A stretch of DNA of 64,000 nucleotides, taken from assembly GCA_945861405.1 (NCBI GenBank), contig CAMAUL010000001.1:1-64000 (forward strand), read 5' to 3'. This document shows, piece after piece, positions 55,986 through 64,000 of the stretch. Within the stretch, counting starts at the first letter, position 1. Every line of letters begins with the position of its first letter. The notes beneath the pieces were generated by a model. That model was not told the DNA's origin, searched no databases, and worked only from the letters and a program-made list of their open reading frames with translations. Source of the stretch: Candidatus Methylobacter oryzae (GTDB taxonomy: Bacteria; Pseudomonadota; Gammaproteobacteria; Methylococcales; Methylomonadaceae). The translations under genes and the position numbers were made by a program.

Positions 55986-58632
55986 TAGTAGCGTCCTTCA
56001 CTTTATATTTTGATGGAATAGAAATTCTAAGACCAAAACCACTCTCTTGATTATTATCCACATTAAATAAAAGTTTTATGTTTCCGTCATACTCATTGAC
56101 AACAGTTCTTACAATCCACATTCCCAATCCCGTACCAATTTCCTGTCCTGTATGATCACGTTTAGTTGTGTACATTGGATCAAATATAGTCTCTGGATTT
56201 AGAATATCTAGAGATATTCCAGGCCCATTATCTCGATACTCAATTAATATTTGGTTTCCAATTTCTTCGCATTTTATCAAAATTCTACGAGGTGCTCGCT
56301 TTATTGAAGGGCGTGTGAAAGCATCTAGAGAATTTGTTAACAAATTAACAAAGACGCTATCAAAATCAATCTCAAAAGCCCTAAGCTCAATATTAGTTGC
56401 ACAATCAACCGAAAACTCTATTCCTCGCTCAGACAAAGTACTAAGCCAACTTGATCTTAACTGCTGAAAATATGTTCCCAAAAATAGCTGTCTTCGTTTA
56501 CGTTTATCTTTTCGAGTAAATCCCAATGAGAAACCTAACCACGTTGAAATCTTTTTATCTGATTTCTTCATTTGATCTATATAGATAAAAGGATTTTCAT
56601 AATCCTCAACATCATCAAAACTCTCTTTAGTTACCTTCTGACTTAATAAATTTATGAGCTTATCTGACCTTGATTGGAGTTTCCCCTGCATTTTACTTAA
56701 ATCATGCCCCAAAGCTGCTGAGAGAATTCCACTGCTAGCCAACCCTCTTAAAAGTTTATGTTCACTTGTTAATTTTTCAATTGTTTCTTTTCTCGACTCA
56801 GCCAAATAAGCAAGGGCTAAAGCCTCTTGATTCTCAGTTGAACTTTGCTCATCATTAACTGACGAATCATCATTTTTGTTAGTCTGATTCTCCTTATTTT
56901 TCTGACGATTCCTTTTCAGAATAGATTGGGCTAATTTATCTGCCTTCTCAACATCTCTCACCGCACCGAATTTTTCATCATCATATTTTTTAAGCTCACT
57001 AGCTATAAAAGATCTATCTTCCTCAAATTTCGCTATTATTGCCGTAATTATCTGCTTGAATAATTGAAATGTCTGCGTTTCTTGCAGCCCCTCACGACTG
57101 GATTTATCGACGAACTCAAGGTTTGTTAAGCGAGAGATTTTAATCACTCCTGCTATATTCTCTGGCTCAACTCGATAACCACCTTCTGCTTTGGCGACAC
57201 CAGCAGGACTAGCAGCTTTCCTAGATCCTAGACCAAGCCAATCGAATGCAGGTTCATTTGCTTCCCCATATGGACGCACACGAAAATTATCTCGATACAT
57301 CTTTATACCACCAAGCTTACTTAACCACTCCTTGCGGGTATGTGACTTGATTGGCTTATAAAAGAATCTGGCAGAATCAACTGAATCCGTGGATTTCTTT
57401 AGAAAATAAAAAATAAACTCAAATGGGCCTATCTCGCTTAATAAACTATTGTCGTGATCACTTGGTATTAGCTGACTAAAGGTTAAGTGTTGACTATACT
57501 TCTTAGTTAAAAACGCAGATCTATTTGCGAAATTAGAGCTTTTAATCTTATCTCGCTCAAAAAAGTCATGTGGAATGAGAGATGTATCGTACTCCTCTCT
57601 CTCAATTGTAATTACCACATTTTGATCTAAGTCAGCTTTAGCCGTTAGCTTATAATCAAAATCATCACAAATTGAACTTAAGACTTCACCATAATCCTCA
57701 GGCTTCAAGCTAGAAATCATATGTATTGAAAACTCTTCTGTATCCCTAGGCGGCACTAAGACTTCCAAATCAGTAAAAATTTGCTTTACAAGATTATCAT
57801 TCCAAACATCATGTAACTTTGATATTTTTAAAATTGTACCTTGAGAAAACGTTTTATTTAATATGCTAGGGTGTAAGCCATTTATTTCTGAACTGCTACG
57901 CTCTTTTACTATTTTTGCTATGTCTACCAGATCGAATAAAGGATCAACTACACTTGAGTTCTCAATCAACCCACCAGACTGGATTATTTCGAGATTAGCT
58001 TCAACCTGACTAATAGTTATATTTTTCTTTTCGAAATCAGCCCAATTGACATGCCAAACAGCACCTATACCATCACTTTCCGATAAATTGCTATAGACTT
58101 CAGGATCTGCAATTGTAACCATTCGACATTCTCGCCCAAGTTTATCAAGAGCAAATCGACCAATACCTTTTGCGCCTGACTTTATTCGCTTGGAATGGGT
58201 CATAAAATCTTGTAATTTATTATCTGTACCAATAGTCATCCAATGTTTTTGAATGATTTCTTTGGTCATTCCATCCCCAGCATCAATTATGTATAAGACA
58301 ACTAGATCTCGTAGTCGTTTTTCAAATGCTTTAAATATCAATTGTCGAGACGAATTAATCAGCTCATATCTATCGCCCTTCGGCGCATACAGCCTCTTTA
58401 TGTAGTTCCAACTAATTCCTTTCTTTATCAGTTTATCTCGATTTTTAATCGTTAAGGACTTTGGAACTTCTGCGAATTCATTATCTATTCCAATGATGCA
58501 AAAAGGCGAATCAGCATCATAACAATTTTTGACAAGCTCAATAATTGCCCCTTTCGAATTTGCAATATTTTCCCGCCCAATTAGTATTGCTGCCCTTGCG
58601 GAGACAGTAAAAGGGATTTTAGTCATTATCAT
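55975..58632 (-). CDS. Double-GHKL histidine-kinase-like ATPase (cargo sensor)
   Basis: 885 residues with two GHKL ATPase modules. The N-terminal one is of Hsp90/MORC type: N-box Glu32-Asn36 in IIELVKNCYDAD, DAGDGM (117-122) and GAKGIGRFA (153-161). The C-terminal part is a kinase core: a DHp-like helix with candidate phospho-His643 in AALGHDLSKM, an N-box NLLTNSLDAF (about 760-770), DNGPGI, and GTGLGMWIVRTV (about 840). Charged coiled coils link them. No transmembrane segment, so it is a cytosolic sensor. The third codon ATG has the better-spaced GGA ribosome site. Two ATPases in one kinase is unusual. Confidence 0.8.
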   Translation of the reverse strand: MIMTKIPFTVSARAAILIGRENIANSKGAIIELVKNCYDADSPFCIIGIDNEFAEVPKSLTIKNRDKLIKKGISWNYIKRLYAPKGDRYELINSSRQLIFKAFEKRLRDLVVLYIIDAGDGMTKEIIQKHWMTIGTDNKLQDFMTHSKRIKSGAKGIGRFALDKLGRECRMVTIADPEVYSNLSESDGIGAVWHVNWADFEKKNITISQVEANLEIIQSGGLIENSSVVDPLFDLVDIAKIVKERSSSEINGLHPSILNKTFSQGTILKISKLHDVWNDNLVKQIFTDLEVLVPPRDTEEFSIHMISSLKPEDYGEVLSSICDDFDYKLTAKADLDQNVVITIEREEYDTSLIPHDFFERDKIKSSNFANRSAFLTKKYSQHLTFSQLIPSDHDNSLLSEIGPFEFIFYFLKKSTDSVDSARFFYKPIKSHTRKEWLSKLGGIKMYRDNFRVRPYGEANEPAFDWLGLGSRKAASPAGVAKAEGGYRVEPENIAGVIKISRLTNLEFVDKSSREGLQETQTFQLFKQIITAIIAKFEEDRSFIASELKKYDDEKFGAVRDVEKADKLAQSILKRNRQKNKENQTNKNDDSSVNDEQSSTENQEALALAYLAESRKETIEKLTSEHKLLRGLASSGILSAALGHDLSKMQGKLQSRSDKLINLLSQKVTKESFDDVEDYENPFIYIDQMKKSDKKISTWLGFSLGFTRKDKRKRRQLFLGTYFQQLRSSWLSTLSERGIEFSVDCATNIELRAFEIDFDSVFVNLLTNSLDAFTRPSIKRAPRRILIKCEEIGNQILIEYRDNGPGISLDILNPETIFDPMYTTKRDHTGQEIGTGLGMWIVRTVVNEYDGNIKLLFNVDNNQESGFGLRISIPSKYKVKDATNAL

Positions 58633-58861
58633 TTCCAGATGAGGTTGGCTTCAATACATACCATTGTTAAGTCACGCACATCCAATTGTTCTAGTTATGA
58701 TATCGACTAGTTGTGTGCTTGGACATGTTCTCTTCTATGAGCGAGTTAATTCATTTACTCAGTCATTATAATTATTTATGCACTTACTCCCTAGTTCATT
58801 CTGTAAACAGAATCGAAGGCAAATCCATAGCACTTCGCGAAGTCGGAGACGTTCCTAAGGC

Positions 58862-59863
58862 TTAGTCACCACTAATTAGTCGCTTAACTTCAGCGAGATA
58901 CCACTCTGGTGCTGCGTCAAAATCTTTCCCAAGCACGTTGTAACGTACAACTTTATACTTCCAGGCCGCTCGAAGACGAGAAGGCCAACGACTGATCAGC
59001 CACCAGGAGAGTCCCAGAACATGATGCCGTTCTTTAAGCGGTCGTAGTTCGAAGGCTATATGCCCTTTGACCAGAGGAATTGATGATTGGTTAGTTCTTT
59101 CCTGGACATACGCCATCAGTTTGGGCGCACGCCTCATTGAGACCATCAAAGTACAGAATTGATGTAATACAACAAGCTTGGAATAATCGAAATCCGCCGA
59201 GTCAACGCCCCCCCTATCAATCAAACGCAAGGCTCTGCTCCAAGATAAAAACGTGCGGTCATTCCACCTATTTACCGGCACGGCTGGAGCACTGCACAGA
59301 TCAAACCAACAAAACCAGCAACACTGTAACGACGGCCCATCAATTAAATCAGGCTTGCCCAGTTCAAGCCTATGAAACACAACACCATTGCCGCAGCTTG
59401 GGCAACGATCCCACAACATCACATCATGCTTGGAACAAAAAGTATAAAGCGCTACACGCCATGATCTGCGATAGTAAGGTTCAAATCCCTCTGCCAAGCA
59501 CTTTGGACAAAATTGGAGGCCGAATCCTCGCCGTTTCCGGTGGTATATCTGTAACGGCAGTATCCAACGCAACTGCCCGGCCGGATGGTACTTGTCGTAT
59601 AGTTTCCCCTCGTAACCTAACAACGTTGTTTCCCACGCCCGGTTGATTGGCGTACCTGTTTTCTTGCTCATGCTTTCAATTAACCAAGCTGGAGCCAAGC
59701 GATCTATATCACGATTCCAAAGCTCATGGTCGTTACCAAATTCCTGGGCACAGAAGGTTTGAACCTTGAGTCCATTCGCATGCGCCACCCGCACCAGCCA
59801 CGACGACAATAACTCATCACGGTAAGGATGGGGATGCGCTGGCCACAACTCGCCAGAAAGCAT
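58862..59863 (-). CDS. tniQ: TniQ family target-selection protein
   Basis: 333 residues from MLSGELWPAHPHPYRDELLSSWL, three bases after the tnsC stop; a longer start is less likely. The N-terminal TniQ region and a zinc ribbon (CPKCLAEGFEPYY, CSKHDVMLWDRCPSCG, CCWFC) identify the family. TniQ/TnsD proteins recognise the target site and recruit TnsC. Being short, it lacks much of the long DNA-reading C-terminus of TnsD. Shares one transcript with tnsABC. The 229 bases after it, before the cargo operon, contain no gene I can support. Confidence 0.9.
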   Translation of the reverse strand: MLSGELWPAHPHPYRDELLSSWLVRVAHANGLKVQTFCAQEFGNDHELWNRDIDRLAPAWLIESMSKKTGTPINRAWETTLLGYEGKLYDKYHPAGQLRWILPLQIYHRKRRGFGLQFCPKCLAEGFEPYYRRSWRVALYTFCSKHDVMLWDRCPSCGNGVVFHRLELGKPDLIDGPSLQCCWFCWFDLCSAPAVPVNRWNDRTFLSWSRALRLIDRGGVDSADFDYSKLVVLHQFCTLMVSMRRAPKLMAYVQERTNQSSIPLVKGHIAFELRPLKERHHVLGLSWWLISRWPSRLRAAWKYKVVRYNVLGKDFDAAPEWYLAEVKRLISGD

Positions 59864-59865
59864 GC

Positions 59866-60753
59866 TCAACCGCCTCGATCTATTTGTCGCTTGCGATCGG
59901 ATGGTGATACCCAATCAATAGCATTTAGAATTTTCTCGTCAATGCGCTCCTTTCCAGACTCAACTGCGTATGCACCAGCCATATTCAGTAAGCGCGACAA
60001 CTCGCCGATATAACCTTCGGACATCGAGAACAATTTGGTGGACAAGGTCGTATCGTGTAATAAAGATGGTTCGCGCAGAGGCAGCATGCGTTCAAAGCTC
60101 GCAAGCAAGCGCAGAAAATCGGTATCGAACTCCCATCGCGGCAACAGCACTGGTTCGAAACGATTGGCCAGTTGTGAATCGGTCTGGAGAGCACGAAAAG
60201 CATCCCGCGTTCCCACCGTCACGATTGGCACCTGCAATTCGTTGCCCAGATACTTAAGCACGTTTAAAAACGTACGCTGCTTGTTCAAGTTACCTGCCAT
60301 GATGTGGTGGATCTCGTCGATCACCAACATACGCAGGCCAACGTATTTCAACAGCTTGATGACCTGGAATTGCTTTCTGTCCACCCGGTCGTTTGGTTTG
60401 TAAGGCGCAAATAACAGCTCAAGGATGGCATTGTAAAAACGGCCTTCATCCGGAATAGGCGGAGCCTGCACGAAGAGCACCGGTACGCGCACGCCATCGC
60501 CACTGGGATTATTGTCAGCTGGGTGGAGAGCGCAGAATCGCTGCACCAACATGGTTTTGCCGTTATTGGTATCCCCAACTACCAGCATGTTAGGCATCCG
60601 ATGTGAGCGGGGATAGACCAACAAATCTTCCAACTTGGCCAAGACGACCTTGGCCCTTGGATAACCGATCCAGCGGGGAGATCGAATCTTTTCAATTCTT
60701 TCTGCATTGCTCAATTCCAACTGCTTAGCTGCCGAGTCGTTCAAGTGGCTCAC
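59866..60753 (-). CDS. tnsC: TnsC/TniB-type AAA+ ATPase
   Basis: 295-residue regulator that couples the target complex to the transposase. Walker A is GDTNNGKT (60-67), Walker B MLVIDEIHH (Asp146-Glu147), followed by sensor residues in VPIVTVGTRDAFRAL. It starts with GTG overlapping the tnsB stop by four bases. Confidence 0.93.
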   Translation of the reverse strand: MSHLNDSAAKQLELSNAERIEKIRSPRWIGYPRAKVVLAKLEDLLVYPRSHRMPNMLVVGDTNNGKTMLVQRFCALHPADNNPSGDGVRVPVLFVQAPPIPDEGRFYNAILELLFAPYKPNDRVDRKQFQVIKLLKYVGLRMLVIDEIHHIMAGNLNKQRTFLNVLKYLGNELQVPIVTVGTRDAFRALQTDSQLANRFEPVLLPRWEFDTDFLRLLASFERMLPLREPSLLHDTTLSTKLFSMSEGYIGELSRLLNMAGAYAVESGKERIDEKILNAIDWVSPSDRKRQIDRGG

Positions 60754-62642
60754 GTCAAGTCATCCATTTCGTCGAAAGGCTGAATGGCAGGTGTCGTGAT
60801 CGGTACCGATGCCGATGCCGATGCCGGTGCTGGCTCAGATTTGTCCAAGGCTTGAGTGACACTTGGGCGAATTGCCTCTTGCCCAAATTTACGGCGTTGA
60901 GCTGTCCGTCGAACCGCTACGGTCTTGGCTTGGGAACTCTGCTCAATTTCGCGCATCCGCCCGTAAGCATCAAAGATCGTCCGTTCATCAACATGCCTAC
61001 GGCCATCTGCTTCAATCTGGCGTTTTGCTTCTCGAAGCTCCCAAATACTGATCGGCGGGTGGGATGTATTCCGGTATGGCACTGGGTAATAGATATTGAC
61101 CTCGGGATCATAAAACCAAATGGTGCTGATATCGCGCGGGTCACGCCGGAACATAAATTTACGCTTGTATTTTGAGGCCGCCGGATCTGGAGCATTGATC
61201 CATCGCCGCAAAACATCGTGGTAGTAGTGGATTTCGTCGATCACCACACCATAGTCCTGAATCGTTCGCTCTTCGAATGGCATCAAATCGAGTCGCAAAC
61301 GATCCTCGTCCATAACCCGTGTGGGCAGCCCTCGCCCCGGCATATCCTTAGTACCAAACACGCCTTGCCGGTACTTTTCCAATGGAGGCATGTTAATGCC
61401 CGAATGGAGACGCTGGTGATAGACGTTTACGATAAAAATCACAAACCATTCCTCAAACTCTGTCAGGGTCAGAGCCGCCTTGGCTTCGGAATCATAATCG
61501 CCGCGCTCACGCGGGTTAGAAAACGTGGTGCCAGGCAACGTATGGATTTCTTGAGCAAATGAGCCAAGTAAACGTTCAATATGTCCACCGAAGTGTGGCC
61601 GGGCTACCGGACGCCATTCGATATCAATACCATACTCCAAGCAAGCACGCTGAAGCATGTTGCCACGAAATTCGCGGGCATTATCCATGTGCAGTTTTCC
61701 TGGCATACCCCAGCAGGGCCAATCACCCTTGATATCATGTTTTGTTAGCCAGACATTTTTTGGCAAAATTGCATTTGCCAGACATTGGCCCGCAGATAAA
61801 GCACCTGGAGGATCGAACGACACGTAGAACCCAGCGACCATCCTACTGAAAACATCAATTGCCAGAGTAATCCAAGGCTTGCCTACCGGCCGTCGATAGA
61901 CGTCATCTACTAGAATAATATCTAGTGGCGTGTGATCGATCTGCAACACTGCGAATGGCCAATCAGCGCCCGGAAACTTCCCTTCGACAGGCGAGTAAGC
62001 TTGGTCGGCCGCTTTCCAGCCTTTGCGCTTGGCCATTACAAATTCGTCAGCTAACGCCTTGAGGCGGTTGCGTACCGTATTGTTATGCGGAGGATTGATG
62101 CCCGCATTAACACAGCGCCGCCGAATTTCGTCACAAACTTTTTGTTGGGACTTGCGCTGCTTGGTTAGATAGTCGCTTCCGACCACGGCCTGAATGATAG
62201 TTTCAACTTCAGTCGTCAGCTTGGTTGCACCCTTATCGCTTCTGCTGCGAGGTAGTAGCGACGTGAGCAACCCGGTAGCTTCATAACGTCGAATCCAGTC
62301 ATAGAGCGTGTTTTCATGGCGTTCGAATGCTTTAGCCCGCGCAACGACATCCTGCCGACTGCGATTTGGCATATCAAGTAAAGGTCGAATGATCTCGAAA
62401 TGCTTAGTTGCTTCTTCCCACGCCTCATCTGGAACCAAGACCAGATCCGGCCTGCCTTCCGGTGGTGCAACAACCTCTGCTGGAGCGAGATCGCCTACTT
62501 TGGCGTGACTAACTTGCCGAGTCTCATCATCCACAACAAGCACTTCATTTAGATCGATAACGTGAGTAATCCTGTGCAAGCGATCTCGATAAAGAACTGC
62601 AACACCAGGCTGAAGCTGCAACAGCTGATGTGATACGTTCAT
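60750..62642 (-). CDS. tnsB: TnsB-type DDE transposase
   Basis: 630 residues from MNVSHQLLQLQ, in ATGA overlap with tnsA; a TTG five codons upstream is an alternative. Helix-turn-helix domains precede an RNase-H-fold core with catalytic Asp (about 240, VLQIDHTPLD), Asp (about 323, LHMDNAREF) and Glu (about 360, FGGHIERLLG), followed by the Mu/TnsB beta barrel (RKFMFRRDPRDISTIWFYDP). It binds the 20-bp end repeats and joins 3' ends to target. Confidence 0.95.
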   Translation of the reverse strand: MNVSHQLLQLQPGVAVLYRDRLHRITHVIDLNEVLVVDDETRQVSHAKVGDLAPAEVVAPPEGRPDLVLVPDEAWEEATKHFEIIRPLLDMPNRSRQDVVARAKAFERHENTLYDWIRRYEATGLLTSLLPRSRSDKGATKLTTEVETIIQAVVGSDYLTKQRKSQQKVCDEIRRRCVNAGINPPHNNTVRNRLKALADEFVMAKRKGWKAADQAYSPVEGKFPGADWPFAVLQIDHTPLDIILVDDVYRRPVGKPWITLAIDVFSRMVAGFYVSFDPPGALSAGQCLANAILPKNVWLTKHDIKGDWPCWGMPGKLHMDNAREFRGNMLQRACLEYGIDIEWRPVARPHFGGHIERLLGSFAQEIHTLPGTTFSNPRERGDYDSEAKAALTLTEFEEWFVIFIVNVYHQRLHSGINMPPLEKYRQGVFGTKDMPGRGLPTRVMDEDRLRLDLMPFEERTIQDYGVVIDEIHYYHDVLRRWINAPDPAASKYKRKFMFRRDPRDISTIWFYDPEVNIYYPVPYRNTSHPPISIWELREAKRQIEADGRRHVDERTIFDAYGRMREIEQSSQAKTVAVRRTAQRRKFGQEAIRPSVTQALDKSEPAPASASASVPITTPAIQPFDEMDDLT

Positions 62643-63304
62643 TTGTGCAAGCTCCAAATTGGACTATTCATGGTGAGCTTGGTATCCATGTCAAACCCTA
62701 TTTGCCGAGTTCCTACCATATACCAAAGTGATGGCAATAACCTTGCTTGGTTCCATTCGTCTTGAAATATCCTACCAAGTAATTCCGCAGGGATTGTATT
62801 CCGTACCTGTCGCATCTGCTCATCCAGCATATCCATGTGTGCTTCTTCGGCTGGCCCTTGTCTGACAAAAGAAAGTAGGAATTTCGCATTCTCCAGATAA
62901 GGCGTACGGATTTCCACTTCAGTGATTATCTTAAACCGCCATCCATGAGAACGAGCGAATTTTACTGCTGCGCGAAATTTGGGCCGTAGCTCAGACCAAT
63001 GCTGCGCCAGTTCGGAACGGTATTTAACCTCGTACAGCACCTTGCTGCGATGATCATGCAGTTTGAAGGTAGCAAGGGCATCAGGCGTATAACCATGCGC
63101 ACCACCCGCACCATCAATCCAACTCACAACCAATGGTTGAACTTCGAACGTTTCAATAGCAGGATCAAATTCCAGTAAAGTGATAAAGTCACGTTCCAGC
63201 GTTGATTCGAACATTGCTTGGCCTTCGGCCTTGCGGTGTGCCGCGATACCGGTCACGTTGCGATAGTTCTTGGGAATTTTGCGCACGGGCATGTCATACC
63301 TCAC
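62639..63304 (-). CDS. tnsA: TnsA-type 5'-end endonuclease
   Basis: 221 residues. The restriction-endonuclease-like core shows Glu33/Glu37 in FESTLERDFI, Asp75 in GYTPDALATF and Glu92-x-Lys94 in LYEVKYR, matching the TnsA catalytic set; the C-terminal part would contact TnsC. With TnsA the element moves by cut-and-paste rather than replication. It is the first gene from the right end, 124 bases inside it. Confidence 0.93.
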   Translation of the reverse strand: MRYDMPVRKIPKNYRNVTGIAAHRKAEGQAMFESTLERDFITLLEFDPAIETFEVQPLVVSWIDGAGGAHGYTPDALATFKLHDHRSKVLYEVKYRSELAQHWSELRPKFRAAVKFARSHGWRFKIITEVEIRTPYLENAKFLLSFVRQGPAEEAHMDMLDEQMRQVRNTIPAELLGRIFQDEWNQARLLPSLWYMVGTRQIGFDMDTKLTMNSPIWSLHK

Positions 63305-63337
63305 TCAGTACACTATAGCACTGTAAAATGCATTCTA

Positions 63338-63428
63338 GTACGAAAGATCGGTGTATGCCAATAGCGTTGATCGATGTAAAAAGTGAAGGATAATCGCTCA
63401 TTGGTACAATTTAGCGTTGGAATTCACA
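63338..63428 (-). repeat. Right end with TnsB-type sites
   Basis: Read inward from 63428: TAAATTGTAC (offset 15), ACATCGATCAACGCTAT (offset 51, aligned with ACATCGCTAAACGCTAC at offset 48 of the left end) and TCTTTCGTAC (offset 81). Two weaker copies may exist. Orientation is inverted relative to the left end, as required for a transposon. Confidence 0.65.
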
Positions 63429-63433
63429 GACTG

Positions 63434-63477
63434 ATGTACATCGCTATTCGCGACTAAACATCGCCATACTCATCACA
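63434..63477. repeat. Orphan TnsB-like sites outside the right end
   Basis: ACATCGC at 63438 and 63458, again 20 bases apart and in the left-end orientation, directly abutting the transposon's right target duplication. They look like the truncated left end of a second, related element. Confidence 0.5.
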
Positions 63478-63825
63478 CTTAAAAATTCGGCACCTTTATA
63501 CTCCCTCTCCTATTGGACGACTGCACGGACAGATTTTTGCTCCATGCAAAATCTGCATTCCCCACATCCTTGTGGGTTATGCAGGAGGTAGAGCAATGCA
63601 GGAGCAATTGCCGAGGAGATTTTAAAAACCGAATTTTGATATGCGAACAATATAGATATAGCGCAAATTGCATCATCGTCATCCCGGCAGGGAATGCCGG
63701 GATCCAGAACACAGGGATGTGATGAGTCATCGATACATCGATAATCGCGACCCAACACCTATCAAAGCCCCCTCAACCCACAAGAAGGTGGTTGACATAT
63801 CGAAATTATTACCTACTATTACAAC
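63478..63825. other. Non-coding flank with REP half-site
   Basis: Holds a CGTCATCCCGGCAGGGAATG extragenic palindrome (about 63679-63712) like that at 30531. Short frames here have no ribosome-binding sites or similarity, and I regard the stretch as non-coding. Confidence 0.6.
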
Positions 63826-64000
63826 ATGGCTACGAAACATCGCTTTCGCAACAAATACCGACTTGAACTAAGAGAAGACGATTCTCCGCCGATGCATGTG
63901 CATTTGGTCGGCGGCAATTTTGATGTATTGATTAACCTGGAGACCCTGAGCTGCACCGGTACCTTTCCTCGCGGATTGCGCAAAGAGGTAATGGACTGGG
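63826..64000 (+). CDS. DUF4160 family protein, 5' part
   Basis: 58 codons before the window edge: MATKHRFRNKYRLELREDD, then PPMHVHLVGGNFDVLINLET. The HVH core and the FPRGLRKEVMDW end fit the small DUF4160 family, often found beside toxin-antitoxin-like or DUF2442 genes. The rest lies outside the window. Function unknown. Confidence 0.7.
   Translation, partial: MATKHRFRNKYRLELREDDSPPMHVHLVGGNFDVLINLETLSCTGTFPRGLRKEVMDW

Larger units (their letters stand above)
51296..63428. mobile_element. Complete Tn7-like transposon with defence-type cargo
   Basis: About 12.1 kb bounded by imperfect inverted repeats: left TGACAATTCCAATGATAAAT, right (inward) TGTGAATTCCAACGCTAAAT, 20 of the first 25 bases identical. 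GACTG is directly repeated at 51291-51295 and 63429-63433, the five-base duplication expected for Tn7. Gene order from the right end is tnsA-tnsB-tnsC-tniQ, then a four-gene cargo operon, and from the left end a TnsE-like gene pointing inward. The cargo is visibly more AT-rich than the flanking chromosome. All transposition genes are open, so the element may be active. Confidence 0.9.

Noticed and set aside
53127-58632. Assigning the cargo operon to Septu or Detocs
   Set aside because: Septu needs an SMC-like PtuA ATPase and Detocs a TPR kinase/regulator with other effectors; neither fits the double-GHKL, receiver, HNH, methyltransferase set.
63429-63477. TGTG at 63474-63477 (minus strand) as the true right end of the transposon
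   Set aside because: It gives no matching target duplication and poor alignment with the left end; the end at 63428 gives 20/25 matches, GACTG on both sides and a restored lipA stop.

Overview
The window looks like chromosomal DNA of a gammaproteobacterial (Methylococcales-type) methanotroph. The main support is a clustered ribulose monophosphate (RuMP) formaldehyde-assimilation block (hexulose-6-phosphate synthase, phosphohexuloisomerase, transketolase, transaldolase) among typical gammaproteobacterial housekeeping clusters (lolB-ispE-tRNA-prs-rplY-pth, hemA-prfA-prmC, mreBCD-mrdAB-mltB-rlpA-dacA-ybeD-lipBA). The genus assignment is inference from gene content.

Layout: 1-5.6 kb, minus-strand block pth, rplY, prs, tRNA-Gln, ispE, lolB and a TPR lipoprotein. 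5.7-9.6 kb, hemA, prfA, prmC and a JAMM protease. 9.8-16.1 kb, heat-shock cluster hrcA-grpE-dnaK-dnaJ followed by dapB; hrcA carries a CIRCE operator and dnaK a sigma-32-like promoter, and hrcA holds an in-frame 2 x 63 bp palindromic insertion. 16.2-19 kb, a decayed accessory patch with a broken TPR gene, a RelE/Phd pair and a NERD-nuclease relic. 19.1-26.4 kb, the minus-strand RuMP block hxlA-hxlB-tkt-[two SGVAKYL-repeat proteins]-tal-DUF1097, closed by a terminator. 26.9-30.4 kb, a HAD phosphatase, convergent dhaK/dhaL, and lexA with a GTTC-N7-GTTC box plus a 50-residue membrane peptide gene. 30.5-35.4 kb, accessory genes: inositol-phosphatase family enzyme, RAYT transposase with repeat copies, two pairs of tiny membrane proteins, a pilin with a sigma-54 promoter, a Sel1 protein and ccdAB. 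35.4-39.3 kb, gatC-gatA-Uma2-gatB. 39.4-51.3 kb, the elongasome/lipoate block. 51.3-63.4 kb, a complete Tn7-like transposon. The window ends in a partial DUF4160 gene.

The Tn7-like element can be delimited to about 12.1 kb. Its ends are imperfect inverted repeats with spaced TnsB-type sites, it is flanked by a GACTG direct repeat, and it sits in the stop codon of lipA. It encodes TnsA, TnsB, TnsC and TniQ from the right end and a TnsE-like protein from the left end. Between them lies an AT-rich four-gene cargo operon: a double-GHKL histidine-kinase-like ATPase, a receiver-domain protein, an HNH nuclease and an Eco57I-type adenine methyltransferase. All four overlap. I read this as a candidate phosphorelay-controlled restriction (anti-phage) system, and it is the strongest lead in the window. 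The second lead is the pair of repeat proteins in the RuMP block: one is predicted to be membrane-anchored with its repeats in the cytoplasm, the other soluble with 15 copies of the same motif. They are a plausible scaffold for formaldehyde-fixing enzymes.

Intergenic spaces carry many palindromic repeats of several families (CACGGAT, ACGAAG, GTAGGG(T/G), REP), which account for most non-coding stretches.
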